From Pelecanus crispus (taxonomy: Eukaryota > Chordata > Aves > Pelecaniformes > Pelecanidae), in the NCBI RefSeq assembly GCF_030463565.1, contig NC_134643.1:127082309-127146308 (forward strand): a stretch of DNA of 64,000 nucleotides, given 5' to 3'. The notes under the pieces are model-generated. The model was not told the origin of the DNA, ran no database searches, and saw nothing but the letters and a program-made list of their open reading frames with translations. The position numbers and the translations under genes are program-made. Positions 48,401-63,400 of this stretch are shown here, one piece after another; the first letter of the stretch is position 1, and each line of letters starts with the position of its first letter.

Positions 48401-51400
48401 AGGGATAATGAATCCTTCCCCAGAGATCAAGAGTCTGCCATATGCCTAATCACACTCTGACAGGCTGGCAAAGCTGAACAATGTTATCTCTGCCAAGCAC
48501 AAACTGCTGGTTTTATTTATCATTTAGCTACGTGCAGTATAAAAATCCCATACTGTCAATAGAAGTTTCCAGCATGAGTTGCTAAATAAGTTATTTGGAC
48601 TTTGGTCACTTCAATATTTAATTCTCTCTTCTTAAATAGGCATGGAGCTACCTGTCTGAGAAACAAGCAGCATTACCTCAGACAATCCTGGTTAGGGTTG
48701 CTGTGCAAATTGTGCAAGAGAGATTCACTTAAGACACTAGCTAGACGTGTCTTCCGTTGAATCCAGTGGGGAGCTTCACTGTTTAAGCCTTGTTTTTCCC
48801 TTCTCCCTTTTTTTTTTTTTTTCTCTCCCCTCTCCCTCCCCCCCGCCCCCCTTTCTTTTTTTTAGTGTTAATAGCTGGTGTTTAGAATTGCTACTGTTAA
48901 AATTTTGAGTTCAAGTTTTGAAGCTGCTCCAGTAATTCAGAAGATAAATATTTACAATAATGATGGAGTGACTCATGTGCCATAGCATAGGTTTACAGTG
49001 CCGTGTCAGAAGTCCCTAGATGTTTTTCTTATCTTCTAGTTATTGCTTCATCAGGGTACAGGGTCTTCTGTAAATCCTGGATCCTATCTACCAATCCTGT
49101 GCAAATATTTTGGATGCTGCATGGTAGCTTCTAAAATTATGCTAAGTATCTGGGCTCAGGTGCCCGGACGGTTCCCGGATAACAAAATATCCTCATGGCT
49201 AGACTGGGATGGCTTGTTCTTGTTGAGTGATAACTTACTCCACAAGTATTCTGAGCAGCCAGTAGAATTATTAAAGCCCTTCCTAGGGCTAGAAAAGAAC
49301 TCAGAATTCACAACTTAGGTAATATTGGTAAACTTCAGGCTTTTATAATTTGTGGATTGCAATGGTCAAATGAAACAGATGTGAAAAAATAAGTGATTGC
49401 TTAACATAAAGGACTCAGTATCCAGAATTCAATTGGAAAGATGGCCTGTGTTTAAATCGGTGAATAAGGTGATGTTACAGAGTCTGAGAAATGGGCTTAG
49501 TATTTGTACAGAAAGAAGATAATACATGCTTTTATACAGAAGTGTGTTGTAGTACTCAGTAGATTGTCAGTTTTAATTAGACCACGCTTATGTAGTGGGG
49601 TAAGGGAAGACTGGAAATTGTTTTATTCCATTGAATTGTACTCTAATATGTGTTTTTTGCAACTTGAAATTGTTCCACAATAGAACAGAAACTTGATTCT
49701 GTAATGGAGTGTATGCGCTCAGACATAAACAACCAGGTTTGTTTCACCTGATACTCTGTATATACTTTCTATACTCGGTATATCCGAATCAAGAGATTTT
49801 TTAAAAGCTGTAACTTTCTGTGATAAAATAGATACTTTTTTTTTAATTATTTTGGAATTACTTGGTTCCTTGATATGTGTTTTGATGCATTCTTCCTTTC
49901 TTTTTCGTGTGGTGTTGCTGGGCGAAATTGCAGGATCCAGAGATGCAGCATTTACTTACTGACTGTGAAAATGGCAGTGTGTCACTGAACTGCAGCACTG
50001 TGGTCACTGGGGAAGGTAGACATGGGACATCAGCTATCAGCTTCCTTGGGGCCTTGCAAATACCTGTGAGTACATGTGCTATTCTTGCCTGTTCCTCTAA
50101 GAATTAAGTTTTGCCTCAGAATTCATATTTCCATGAAGTTCTAGATGGAGCAGTAGATGACATTAACTTTGCATCACAAGCTTTGATTGGCAACTCTGGT
50201 GTATATAGGCTAAGGCAGATTCTGGTACACAAGACAAGGCGTGCCTCTCTCAGAAGAGGATTGAAGATAGATACGAGAGTACTCTCTTCCCCAGTAAGCA
50301 GATGGCATAAGCTCATTGGCTGCATCTTAGAAACTGCAAGCATCTAGGTTCCAGTACCTGTATAAACTGCTTTTTCTTTCCACCTCATTATAACTAATAC
50401 TAGAGCAGCCTGTAGTGTGAAATGTGTTTTTTGCCTCAGTCTTTAATAATATTGATAGACCTTGGGCTCCCTGGTCCCCTGCGTTGGAGGACTATGAGTG
50501 TGGGAACAGTGACTTTCCATTTGTGGACACTGAAATTGTGAGGGATCAGCTGTGTCAGCTGAATGTTCACAAGTCCATGCGGCCTGATGGGATTCATCCC
50601 AGAGTACTGAAGGAGCTAGCGGATATCAACAGCTGGCTACCTCTCAATCATCTACCGAAGGTCTTGGGAATCTGGGGAGGTCCCTGCTGAGTGGAAGCTG
50701 GCCAGTGTTGTTCCAATCTACAAAAAGGGCATGAAGGAAGGCCCAGGGAACTACAGACCTGTTAGTCTACCCTCAGTTCCTGGAAAAGTTACAGAGAAGA
50801 TTATACTGGGTACTACTGAAAGGCATTTAAAGAATAATGCAATCATCAGCACAGTCAACAGGGGATCACAAAGGGAAAGCCCCTTTTAACTAATTTGATA
50901 TCCTATGATAAGGTCACCCACCTAGTGGATGAAGGGAAGGCGGTGGGTGTAGTTTTTCTGGATTTTAGTAAGGCTTTTGATGCTGTCCCTCACAGCATCC
51001 TTCTGGACAAGTTGTCCAACTGTGGGATGAGCGGGTTCACGATGCTCTGGATGAAGAACTGGCTGAAGGGCAGAGCTCAAAGGGTTGTAGTGAATGGGGC
51101 TACACCTGGCTGGTGACCGGTCACCAGCGGTGTTCCTCAGGGTTCAATCCTAGGGCCAGTGCCGTTCAATATATTTATCAATGATGTGGATGCAGGAGTT
51201 GAATGCACCAGCAGCAAGTTTGCCAATGATACCAAACTGGGAGGTGCTGTTGACTCTCTTGAGGGACAAGAGGCCTTGCAGAGGGATCTAGACAGATTGG
51301 AGCATTGGGCAATGAGTAATGGGATGAAGTTTACAAAGTCAAAATGCCAGATTCTGCACCTAGGACAGAGTAACACTGGGCACAGGTATAAATCAGGAGA

Positions 51401-54400
51401 GGAGAGGCTGGAGGGCAGCCCTGCAGAAAGGGATCTGGGGGTGCTGGCTGACAGCAGGCTCAATGTGAGTCAGCAGCGTGCCCTGGCATCCACAAGGGCA
51501 AACTGCATCCTGGGGTGCATCAAACACAGCATAACCAGCCAACCAGCTGGTCAAAAGAGGTGATTATCCTGCTGTATTCAGCATTGGTGCGGCCTCACCT
51601 GGAGTACTGTGTGCAGTTCTGGGCCCCACCATTTAAGAAGGATGTGAAGGTCCTTGAATGTATCCAGAGGAGGCCAACAAAGCTGGTGGAAGGGCCAGAA
51701 GGCATGTCCTCTGAGGAGCGGCTAAGGACTTTGGGCTTGTCTAGTTTGGAGAAAAGCAAGGCTGAGGGGTGACCTCATTACTCTCTACAGTTTCCTGAGG
51801 TGGGGAAGTGGAGAGGGAGGTGCTGAGGTCTTCTCCCCACTATCCAGTGATAGGACGCAAGGGAACAGTTCAAAGCTGCGCCGGGGAGGTTTAGACTGGA
51901 CATTAGGAAGCATTTCTTTACTGAGAGGGTGGTCAAACACTGGAACAGGCTTCCTAGAGAGGTGGTCGATGCCCCAAGCCTGTCAGTCTTGGAGATATTT
52001 GGACAATGCCCTTAATAACATGCTTTAACTTTTGGTCAGCCCTGAAGTGGCCAGGCAGTTGAACTAGATGATGGTTGTAGGTCCCTTTCAACTAAAATAG
52101 TCTATTTTATTCTGAAGCCTATTCTAAAAGTTTACTGCTTTTAGTTAATGACATATGGTTATTAAGGATGGAATGGCAGGCTGAGTCTATAAGTGCTTCT
52201 CTGCATCAGAACTTCTTTCCATGGCTTGCCTTTTACACTCCTCAACATTGTTTATAAAAGCTTTAATTTTAAAACCTCTTGTGTGGCTTATATTGAGAAG
52301 TTTCAGACAGCCCAAACATTCGGACTGCTGGTAAAAGGAAAGGAAGTTTCCTTTAGGACAGGGACTATCATCCTTGATTGTCCTCTCAGCTTGAAGCCTA
52401 GCAGCTTCAGTAGATTGCACAAGTAGAATTATATACAAATTGATTTGAACCAGGTGTAAAGGTAGGGAAGGAAATCCCCAGCACCCAACCACTGTATTCC
52501 TGCATCTTCTCATCCTGTCTAGTCTAATCCTTTGTCTCAACTGGTTTTCCTGTGGCAAGTGGAAGTAATGGGTAGAAAAATTGCTCCTGCTGCCAGCTGG
52601 AATCTCTGTAAGTGAGGTATTTTTCCTGCCTGTTGTTGGGAAGGGTCACAGCTGTGTGTGAAGTAGAGCCAGTTGTGTATGTGTGTTGTCCATGCAGATA
52701 ACTGCAGTACTCTGTATCAGGGATGTAAGGACAAAAGATATCAGATGGTGAGGGGAATGATGATAGGTTAATGTGGCAGTTTAGTTGCAGCTCTGTGCAG
52801 TAAGTATACTTCTCATGTACCCAGCAGGAAAGAGGATGGAACAAATTAGAATTTTAAATAGGCATATGCCCTGTCTGTAGTGTGCTTTTACCACATCCTG
52901 ATTTGATCTGTGTCATACTGGTTAACTGGCTTTTTGTAAAGAGTTAAACAATAAGGGAGAAATCTTAGACCCATCTGAAGGAAGGGCCTAAAGAACACAA
53001 AAACACGCCAACACTCCAAACCTGCTATAATGCTATATAAAAACTCTTTACATGAGGAAAATAAGTGATGCAGGTATCCCAAACAGTATCAAATCCTTCC
53101 TGTTCATTTTAGTGTTCTATCTTCAGTCAATTCAGTACAATTAAGAGAAGAGAAAACATGTAAGTAAAATACCACAGTCTGCTCTGATTGTAAGCTTTGT
53201 GCTCTCTGGGGAAGAATGCTTCTTGGCAATTTTTGAGAGAAAAAGAAAAACCTAAATGTTTCTTAGAAACCATTTCCATAATGGTCTTTGAAAGCAAACA
53301 GCAGCCTCTGTCAAGATACTAACTTCCTATTTTCTTTTTTCTCTCAGGGAGTCATAGAGTTCTCCCTTTGTCTTCTGTTTGCAAAGCTGGTGAGCTATAC
53401 TTTCCTCTTCTGGCTTCCTCTCTATATCACAAACGTAGGTAAGTGTCACAGTAAGGGGATATAGAATTGTGACTCCAAAGTGTCTGGAAATATGAGCTTG
53501 AAATAACTAAGAAAATAAACATTACTTCCTCTGAAATAGGCTATCTTTGCTACAGTAGCAGGAGGGTTGTAAGTCACCAACTAACATATTTCTCAGTTTT
53601 ATGAATTCAGTATTACGAGAGGGCACTTTCAAAACAAACAAAAAAAGAATCTGGCTTATCTTCAAAAATTCTGAGCATAAATGCCATGTCTTTGACTCTT
53701 GTAAACCAGCCAAAAAGGTTTACTTTCTAATAATGTTTTTACGTGATTCAAGTGCCTTATTATAGCATGTACAAAAAATCTAAATGAGCTTCTTTATCTG
53801 TTCAGTACTGCTTTTTTGTTTGTGCTGTAGAGTGCAGAGAACGCATTTCTCCCTAGCCAGAGAAAGTCATGATGTGACCTTTAAACCCTCGGCTAACAAA
53901 AAAGCTGTGCTGGACAAGTGTGGCAGTAACAACCAGCAGAGACAGACAGGTTGAACACCCTATGAAAACACACAGAGCTGCAAATCCTATAGCTAAAGGC
54001 TGTCATGTGTGGACTCCAAATAACCAGTTCTCCTGTAGTACCTGGGTACCTTGAAAGCAGGGGGCTTTTCATAGGAAGGTTAATGATATTTACCACAGTA
54101 CTGCCATCTGTGCTGTGGCAGATGTTGGTGAGGTTATGGTAGTGCCACTGACACCACTGTTTGCTCTTTCAAATGTATTTCGGAGACTTTAAAAAAAAAT
54201 ACCAAAGGGGTTTAGAAATGCAGCTCCTTTTGAAACTTCACACTTAACACAATAGGACTGAGTTTCCCAACTTTCTGATGTGCTTTTGGAAATCTGACCC
54301 CATAGCATATCAGTAACTACATTAGACTAAATGTAAGTATGTGCAAACAGTGGTCTTCACTGCCCATGGCAACCAGCAGAGTTAACGAAATCACTTGTCT

Positions 54401-57400
54401 CTTCACACTCCCCATAAACTGCACAGTGCATGTTGTGCCAAGCAGGTTGTCAGACGTAATTTAATGATGAATATCACTGGTCACGTGATGGAGACCTCCA
54501 GGATGAGGCTCTATAAGTGATCCAAATGTAAGCTAACTGTGCTTTCAGAGCAAAGAGCCTCATGAGTATTTTATTAACTGTTTATGAATCTATGGCTATT
54601 CATAAATGGGAATATTGTTAGTCCAGACTTTAACAATCAACAGGCCTATTGCCTGGACTGTATCCATAGTTAAAGTGGTACAATGTCCTGCCATGAGTGT
54701 AATTGCATTCACAAGGTATCCCTGAATACCCAGTTATGATATGGTCTTATTTGTCATACACAATGACACCTTATGGTAGCTTATTCCTATGAACAAACAA
54801 TACTGCTGTAAGATGCCTTTATCCTAGCATGACAAGACTGTGCTGAGATTTCTGCATTTTGTAGTCTGGAAACGAGACAAATGCTTTTTCTGTCACTAGA
54901 ACATCTTGACGCCAAAAGAGCTGGGGACCTTTCTACACTGTTTGATGTGGGTGGAATCTTTGGTAAGTTTTATATATTAATATTTCATCCTTAGTCAGAC
55001 CAGTTTAGGAAAAGCTGTGGTATGCACAGTTTACATGTATTATTAGTCCTTGTGCCTTATGTCCACTGAAGAAGAGTGGCAGTAAAGTTACTAAGTTGAG
55101 AGCTGGGTTGGTTCTTGAAAGCCTAGCAAAATATCTTTAAATTGAACACCTCACAGAGCCAATGAGATTGTCCAGTACAATTGTAAGCACCAAATATTAT
55201 GTAATCTTTTAGCTCCATCAGCTCTGGCCCATGAGTCTTGGTCACACCACCTGTCAAAGTATCTTCCTTCTGTCGCTCTAACATAACAGAACTATCCCAG
55301 CTTGTACAGTTGTGTATTTTTTGTGGGCACAGAGGCGAATGGCCACAGGTGTTCTGGATTTTTTCTTGATGCCTCATATAACTGTATGTGATAAAATTGG
55401 GAGATTGTAATAATAGTAAGGATGAGACTATTCCTTTGTAATTTGTGAGGTGACCACTGCATAATTAAATCTTTATGCCAGTGCAGACAGTATAGCTCAC
55501 AATAAAACAAGCCTCATCGTCTTGATGCCCAGCTGATTTGTGTGACCTGCTGTCCCCTTCTGCTTCCCCCAGTTCCCTTATGGAAATAAGCCCTGTATCA
55601 GTCTATTGGAAAATTATGCTTATGCTGGAGAAGTTTCATTGGATCAAGAGCTATGTAGACTCTGGTAGTTCAAGATGCAGGTGTCAAGGTGTGTTGCAGT
55701 TACTGTTCCAGTCTTGTGCTGGATATGACTTTTGCCATTTCTCATTGCTTATTTCACCCCAGATAGCTGGAAGCCAGGGTTAGTAGTACCTTAGAGATGT
55801 GGGTGACTTTTTTCAGCAGCATCTTATTCCACTGTGAATACAATCTTAACAAGGTGCTGTGTGCTGCTTAGACCTTTGGCATTTACATTTAAATTCAAGT
55901 GAGCACTTTGGAGATGGGCAGCTGAGAAGGGAGAGGCAGGCCCAGTGATATTTAGGAATCTGGAGAATCCAGAGAACTTCCTTTTCTTCTCCCCATACCA
56001 AGTTCCCTTTATATCATTTTGGCAGCTTTTTCCCTCAGGCCTTCCAGGCCCCTCCTGCCACATGCTCTCATTAGTACTTCTCTGTATGGTGATTGTCAAA
56101 CACAAGAAGTAGGGAACAATAAAGAGCCTGGAGTGACTGCCTGGAGAGAAAAAACAGTATTTTGTTTGTCGCAAGGTCTAGAATAGCTCATTTCCCCCAG
56201 TTGCAGTGTGGCATGGACAGAGCACTCGAGAGCCAAGTTTATTGTTACATGTGAGGAGTCGAGACCAGTGAGTAGCTGGGCACAGCTGGATTCCAGAGTG
56301 CCAGCAGTGGGGCCTCGTGGCACCTGGTAAAAAGGCTTTTTGCATTCAAAAGCAGCAGAACAATGATATCTAAATTTTTTTTCTGGCCCCATCCCATCAT
56401 CTTGGGTATTTGGTTGGCATAAACAATGAGGAAGAGCAACTGTCTGCTTCTGTTATCTTCCAAGTCAAAACCGGTTGGGTTAATAAGGATATTGCTAAGT
56501 GCAAATTATGTTGTCAGTCTCATGCTCTGTGCTGCTGTGTATAAACGTACATTAAAAGTCATATCCTATTGTTTTAATCTGGGTTGGGTTTCATTAAATG
56601 TAACTGATGTCTTCTGTGTAAAACATGCACAGAATGTTTTCCTCACACACCTATCTCTTCTTTCAGGTGGAATTTTGGCAGGCCTTATTTCAGACAGGAT
56701 GGAGAAGAGAGCATCAACCTGCGGAATGATGTTATTGCTTGCAGCACCCACAGTAAGAGTTTGCCCCTCTCTTACAGCTGTGGCTGAGACTTTGACAGCA
56801 TTCCTTAGGAAGTTCTGCAAACAGCATCTTCTAACTTGGAGATAAAATGTTCAAGCCAGGTTAAAAGCTGGCATGAAAAGTTGAGCATGTGAGCAAGTAC
56901 AGACATTGGGGCTGCCTTCTCTAAACAAGCAAACAAGTCTAGCACATTGCTTGTTATAGGACTACGTGGAACTTTTATCACTGTTAGGTGTCTGTTCTGG
57001 CCAGAATTTTAGCTGCTCAAAGGCTAAAATTTCTGTGCTGTAACTGTTGGTAAACTAGCAGTTGTATATATGAGGTGCATTTTTTTCTTTAAGTTTTGAT
57101 TCTTTTGTGAAGAGTATTCTGTGCTGTGTTGAAGCTGGCAATTTGAGAGTTTAAAATTGAGTGGTCTCGTAACACAGCCCTTTCTTCTGAAAGGACATAT
57201 TGAGGAATTGGAGCACATCCCGCATCTCCCTCCTCTGTCTAATCAACCAACCATCCTGCTGTGGTCTAAAAGGGTTTAGTAAAACCCTGGATGCTAGAAC
57301 TAGCTGTCACATAATCCCAACTAAGATATTCTTTAGTTAGCATGGGAAAATGGGGAACCTAAGATGAGCACATACGTTGGTATTCAACATGTTTGGTTTT

Positions 57401-60400
57401 TTGTCTTTACAGTTGTACATGTTCTCTGCAGTCAGTAAAATGGGCCTTGAGGCTACTGTAGGTGAGTATTTTTAAGTTATTTTCTGCCTGGCTTTATGTG
57501 ACCTTTTCATTTATGATCCTTTGATGCTCTTTCCTCTTTTTTTCTTTTTATATTATTTTTTCCCTGAGAGGAGGAAGTATGGAATCAAATTCCCTAGACT
57601 TTGTCTTGCAGGCTTTTTGTGGGATAAGGAAGGGGGCTAGGAAGTAAGGAAGGAGTGGCCTGAGAGCAGTGATTTAGTTACTATCATTAGTCCTCTTTCT
57701 GGAGCTTGTTGTGTCAGCCCAGGCTTTATTATATTCTCTATGCCCAATGTCAGAGGTGTTTAAAGACTACTTGTAGTACTTCTGACAGCAACATTAACTT
57801 TACTTGTTTAGCCTGAATTAACTTGTGTCTTTCTATCTGTTACCTCAAAACAGAAGTTGAAGCACAAGTGCTGACAGTAGTGTCTCATCTACCTAAAGGC
57901 CTTGTTAAGTTTTAGGGCACTCTGGTGCTTGGTGTTGTACAAGCAGAGAAGGGGCTTATGGGTGGGTCCCTGTGAGCATCCCCTGCTCTTAGGGTCAATT
58001 TGGTCAGACTTTTCCCTTTCTCTGACCTACCAGGATCAGTAAAGGCCCTGGGAAGTGCCTTTTGACTCAGCCCCATCTCCTCTTACGTTTGAGAATTCAC
58101 ATCATGGAGTAAGCATTGCAGGGACGTACAAATATACGTTGCTTTTCTTCCTTTCCCAATTCTGCAAGGGAGCCAGGGAAGCCCAGGAAGGATTAAACCA
58201 TTTGAGAACCACAGGCTATGATGTTTCCTCTTGCTATGGCTAACAGTCATTCAGGCAACTCACATTCTCCATTTTTGTCCCACTTGAAACAGTGATGCTG
58301 CTTATCAGTGGTGCCCTGGTGAATGGCCCTTATGCGCTGATCACCACTGCTGTCTCTGCTGACTTGGTGAGTTTGGCTTCCTGTCTGCTTCCAGTGTAGC
58401 AGCTTTGGCCTCCAGAGAGAGCCCTTTGACTCCTGGCAGGGTCATTAGTGGGCTGCGTTGTCCCAAAGTAAAGGGATAAGGAGCTGGATAGGCAGTGCTG
58501 AACTCAGCCATTGAGATTGTTTTTGAGTTTGTGTATTAGTATGAATGAGTGTCATGCTTGTGAGAGGCTTCTAAATTATTCTTGCCTACTAACAAGACAG
58601 CCCAAATCTTGTAGATGACAGCCCAAAGTGAATGTGAAGGTTGCATACAAGGTCAAGTCTCTGTACAGGTGCCGTCTTCCTTTTTATACTTTGCATCTTT
58701 TAATGAGGGGAGGGGCTGTGTCTGTGTGAGAGATGAGCTGGAGACCTAATTCTCATCAGTGTGGAAAGCTATACATGGCACTTACCCTTACTTTTGTCCA
58801 TGCTACTCTCTGCCATTTCTTGTACTGTTACTCTGGTTGCCGGCACTTCCAACTGGATCAGGTTGGTCAGTGACAAATGACGCATAAAAACATTGACCCT
58901 AGCACCTTTCATTAGGTAGGCTTTGGAAGGTTGCTTTCAAAGGTCCTCATTCCTTAAGGCACCAAGCAAGAGGCAAAACTCCTCTAACAACAAATGCTCT
59001 AAATATAGGAAAAGGAGCAGGACAGAAATATCCAAATGTCCTCTGGAGTCCTATCCTTGGCCTGGAAGTCTTGGCAAGACAAAGGCGGCCACCATGTATT
59101 GCCCATTTTCTCCTTAGCCTTGTTGAAGGGGCTGCTAGCTGGAAGGTGGGGCCTGACATCACAAGATCTCTACCTGGCCCTTGGGAAGAGGGTTGAAACT
59201 GCCAACCAGTTCCTAGGATGTCAGCAATCAAACATCTGACACAAGCATATGTAAATCGCTGATTACCTGACTGTATTCTCCTCACTGTACTGGAGATAAA
59301 GGACTGTCTCTCTTAGCAGTTCTCTGAACGATTCAGTTTTTCTGTCTTTCTGCTCAGTCACTCCGCTTATCAGTTGTTTTATTCTGAGGACCTGGCATCT
59401 AAAATTGTGACTGAAAGCTTTTGGCTTAAGAATTCTCTGAATTAGCATTTCAGTATATATCCATAATTCTTGTACTGTAGTATTCCTGTCACAGCAGTGA
59501 TTTCTTTTTTTTCTTGCAGCATAATGCAAAACTGGAGTGCTGTCCTTGTTGCTTGAATCCACAGTGTGCAGAACAGAAAGTTTCTGGGCTCCCATGGTTT
59601 AAATAACATGATGTAATAAAGGAGAACACTGTAGGCAACAGGATAGAAGGCTGCTTTAAGTAGTGATAAAAGGGTCTGAGCTAGGATATTTAAGGCATCT
59701 TCACAATGTAAATCTAATGGGAAGAGGTGTGAGCTAGATGATGTTGTAAGGACTTCTTCGGAGTTCAGCCTAGGATGGGTCTAAGCAGTCATTGTCATTT
59801 TAGGGTACCCATAAAAGCCTGAAAGGGAATGCAAGAGCCTTGTCCACAGTGACAGCGATCATCGATGGAACAGGATCTGTAGGTAAGCCAGAGCTGTAAA
59901 GTAGTCTGTCTTAGCTGTGGTAGGTTAAAACAAAGGATCTTTGAGAAACTAGGCTCTCTCCAGTTCACATTTTGGCAGGGCTCGGTACAGCTTTGGAAAT
60001 GGGAAGAAGAGCAAACTCAGCCTTTAAACCTCTCTAGTGGTCGCACACCTGAGGGAGGGAGGAAGGAAGAGGGTGGTAGACTGATACTGGGCACAGACAG
60101 CAAAACTAGATGCCATTGGGCTGTTTCTGAGATCAGGGATGTTTTATTCATGCCCTCCGCACTGGTATGTGGAAGGGAAAATTGAGTAGGATTCAGCTTA
60201 ATACTGGATGGGCATTTTCTTGAGCCAAAGGCGGGCATTTCTCAAACTTCTAGTCTTCCAGCTTCCCCTGTGTTAGGTTTCCCATTGGCTTGCAGCTGTA
60301 CCAGTAGTGTGTTGCACTTTCTGGGGCCTTTTAATACATAAGGTAATACTGAGTTAACTAGGTGGAGAAATTGGTATTCTAACTCAGAATAACTATCTTT

Positions 60401-63400
60401 CAGCATAGTAAATCTATGTTGCATCATTCTGACAATATCAATGTTATATTTTAGGTGCGGCTTTGGGGCCTCTTTTAGCTGGTCTTATTTCCCCATCTGG
60501 TTGGAACAACGTGTTCTACATGCTCATGGTGGCAGATGCATGTGCCTTGCTAGTAAGTCTAAAAAAACTATTTAGTTGTCGTGTATTTCCTTTGTGCTAA
60601 ACTATCTTAAAATGCAAATTTTCCTTTTGCAATTTCAATACTCCGTCTTATAAGAAACTTCCAGTTGTGTAGGAAATTTTCAATTAAAGAACAAATTTGC
60701 TCATTTTGAAATTCTCATCTAATTTAAATCAAAAGTGCAGATTAGTTCTGATGCACTTCAGTTCCTGAGCAAATACACATCTGTTAATTGCTGGCTGAGC
60801 AGATTACAGCAGGCATAATTGTAAGTAAACCTTTATATATAGACCTAGAAGATGCCTCAGATTCCACTTCCACTTCCACGGAAGAATTACTTCTGTTTTC
60901 TTTAAAGCTGGTTTAGCGAAGCGGTAACAAATGTTTTGCTACATTGCCATATCACCAAAAGCACCGTGGTAATGAAGCTGTTGAAAGTTAATACATCACA
61001 TTCTCCAGATGGGCCCTAAAACTGCAGTACTAGGTTAGATGAAAAACTGGCATCCTAACTTTTGACAGTAACCAGGAGCAGATGTTGAGGGAAAAGGAGT
61101 GCAACACACACATGGTGGCTTGGTACAAAACACATCCATTTTCCTTTTTTCTCCTGTCTGAGATCCTGTATGATTGATAGGAAGATCTGAAAAGGGTCGG
61201 TTTTTTGTTTTGTGGTTTGTTTTTTTTTTTCTTTTTTTTCACTTCTGACTTGCCCTGCTTTGGTTTTAAAGACCAAAGATGACACGAAATGAGGCAAGGT
61301 GAGTCTTGCTGTACCTTTAAAATCAGTCTTGCTGCAGCCACCTGTAGGTTAGCCTGTAGGTTAGCCTGTAGGTTACCTTTTTACGTTTGCCACAGATTTC
61401 CTTGGCAGGCCTCTGTACCAGCTTTGTTCTCTTGAAGTGTCACCTGCTTATCCTCTGCTTTTGAAGTCCTAGGTGGAAGTGGTCATGAGAGGGCAGGGTG
61501 ACTGTGAAACACTTCAGAAATACTCCTTCCTCCATATTGGCTGTGCCCAGACAAAGCCCTGTGCCTGCACGGTATTGCACAGAGCTCTGGGCTCCTGCAG
61601 GGGAGCTAACACTGAGTGTGTCAGATCACTTTTTCCTGACAAAAGAAAAGCAGAAAATCTTGCTTTGAGTTACAATTGAGTCTTTTTTTTTCCTAAATTC
61701 AAATTAAACCCAAAATTTTAAAGTAAAATTTTCCACATTTAAGAGGTGAAATCTCTGGAAATTAAGTAAATAAATTAGGTAGGTTAACAGTTTAAGTATG
61801 TTGCCACTGGTAGTCAGCAGGTCTATAAATCCTGATTTGTGCTGTTTTCAGTATTAGATATTCCATGCTGCAGAGTGAGGTTTGGAAGACTGTCATTGTT
61901 TTCCCAAGTAGATTTAAAGCTCTGCTTTTTTTCTTTTATAGTTATTTATTAAAACCAAACGAAAAAATCCCACATTTCTTTGCAGCATCAGTTAAAATGC
62001 CTTCATTAAAGCTCTGTTTTTGAGGGGGTTGACTCTGTGCTGTTGTAATAAATCCTGGTTTTTGTAACTCTTTTTCGGCTTTTCCTGTTCCTTGCAGTAC
62101 AGCATATAGATGCCTGTGTTCAAATGTTATTGCTTCAAAGATGTTTGGAGGGGCTTTAGCCTCTTACATGGTGTTCAGTTCTGTTATTCTTGGCCACTCC
62201 CATACCTCTGAAATGTTAGGTTTGACTTCTTAAAACACCAGTACGTATAATAGTGAAGAAACTTCTATTTATAACAGTGAGACTCTGAGGATAAGGAAAC
62301 CTGTAACAGCGAGGAACCCTGGAAGTTCTAATTCTGTCTTTATTGTGTGTGGGAATCATCAAATTTTATTTGTAAAATCACTTTCCTGGGTACTATCTTA
62401 GTACACCTTTTAAAGTGCAGTTGAAAGTCCTGATCCTGCACAGGCAAGTAAACATGACTGACTTCATTCGTCTTGACTAATTGTGTGATTAAAGCTTTTC
62501 ACACAGACTTGTTTTTCAGAATAGCAGCTAAAATACTTTTATGCTCCAAAATTTCTATCTGCCATGTTTTCTTGAAGTCTTGGGTTCCCTCTGCTGGTTT
62601 CATTACACGTCTGCTGATAAAGTAACTTCGGAAAGCCATTCTGATTTTTACAAAGAAATTGATCTCTCGGTTGCGAAAAGGAAATTGTTTTCCTCTTGCC
62701 TATTCATTGTGGAAACTCCTCTTCCAAATATTCACTGAGCATCTGTAAATCTTTTCAATTCTTTTTAACTCAGCATTACAGGGTAATGTTTCAAATGGGG
62801 AACTCTTCGAATAACAGTGAACATCTTAGCCTGAAACTTAGCTTATTTCTATATCTGTACAGATATTAACACAGATACTGTGACTGTTTTTACAGTTCTT
62901 ACTCCGTCTTATTCAGAAGGAACTTCAGTGTAATGCAGATCATACCCTGTAAGTGTTATGCCTGGCTGTTGCTCTTTAATAAGAATTTAAAAACATGTTA
63001 CTAAGCCTTTGTCCCATAATACCTAGATGTAGACTGAACGTTTTAAGGTTTCTGTATGTCCGTTTCTGTCCGTTTTAATTTTGCTTGAAAAGAGTAATCT
63101 CATTTTGATGTTTTCAAATCATGATTAATGTTTTTCTTTAGAACATCTTATTTTGAAAAGTATCTGAAAACCTACCTCTGTCATGGTTGTTTGGTCTCTT
63201 GGTTTGGTTTTTCCCAAATATGTAATCTTCCTGGGTTTCATCTTGGAGTGTGCACGTGGGGAATAAGAAGCTACTCAATTGCTTGCTCTGTGTTTACTAA
63301 TAGTTTCAAATGTAAATTTTTCCAAAAGGTCTCCCTAAAGGAAAGGGTAACTCTGAATTTACACTGTTTTGAATTCAGAGAAAAAAAAAAAAATCCATTG

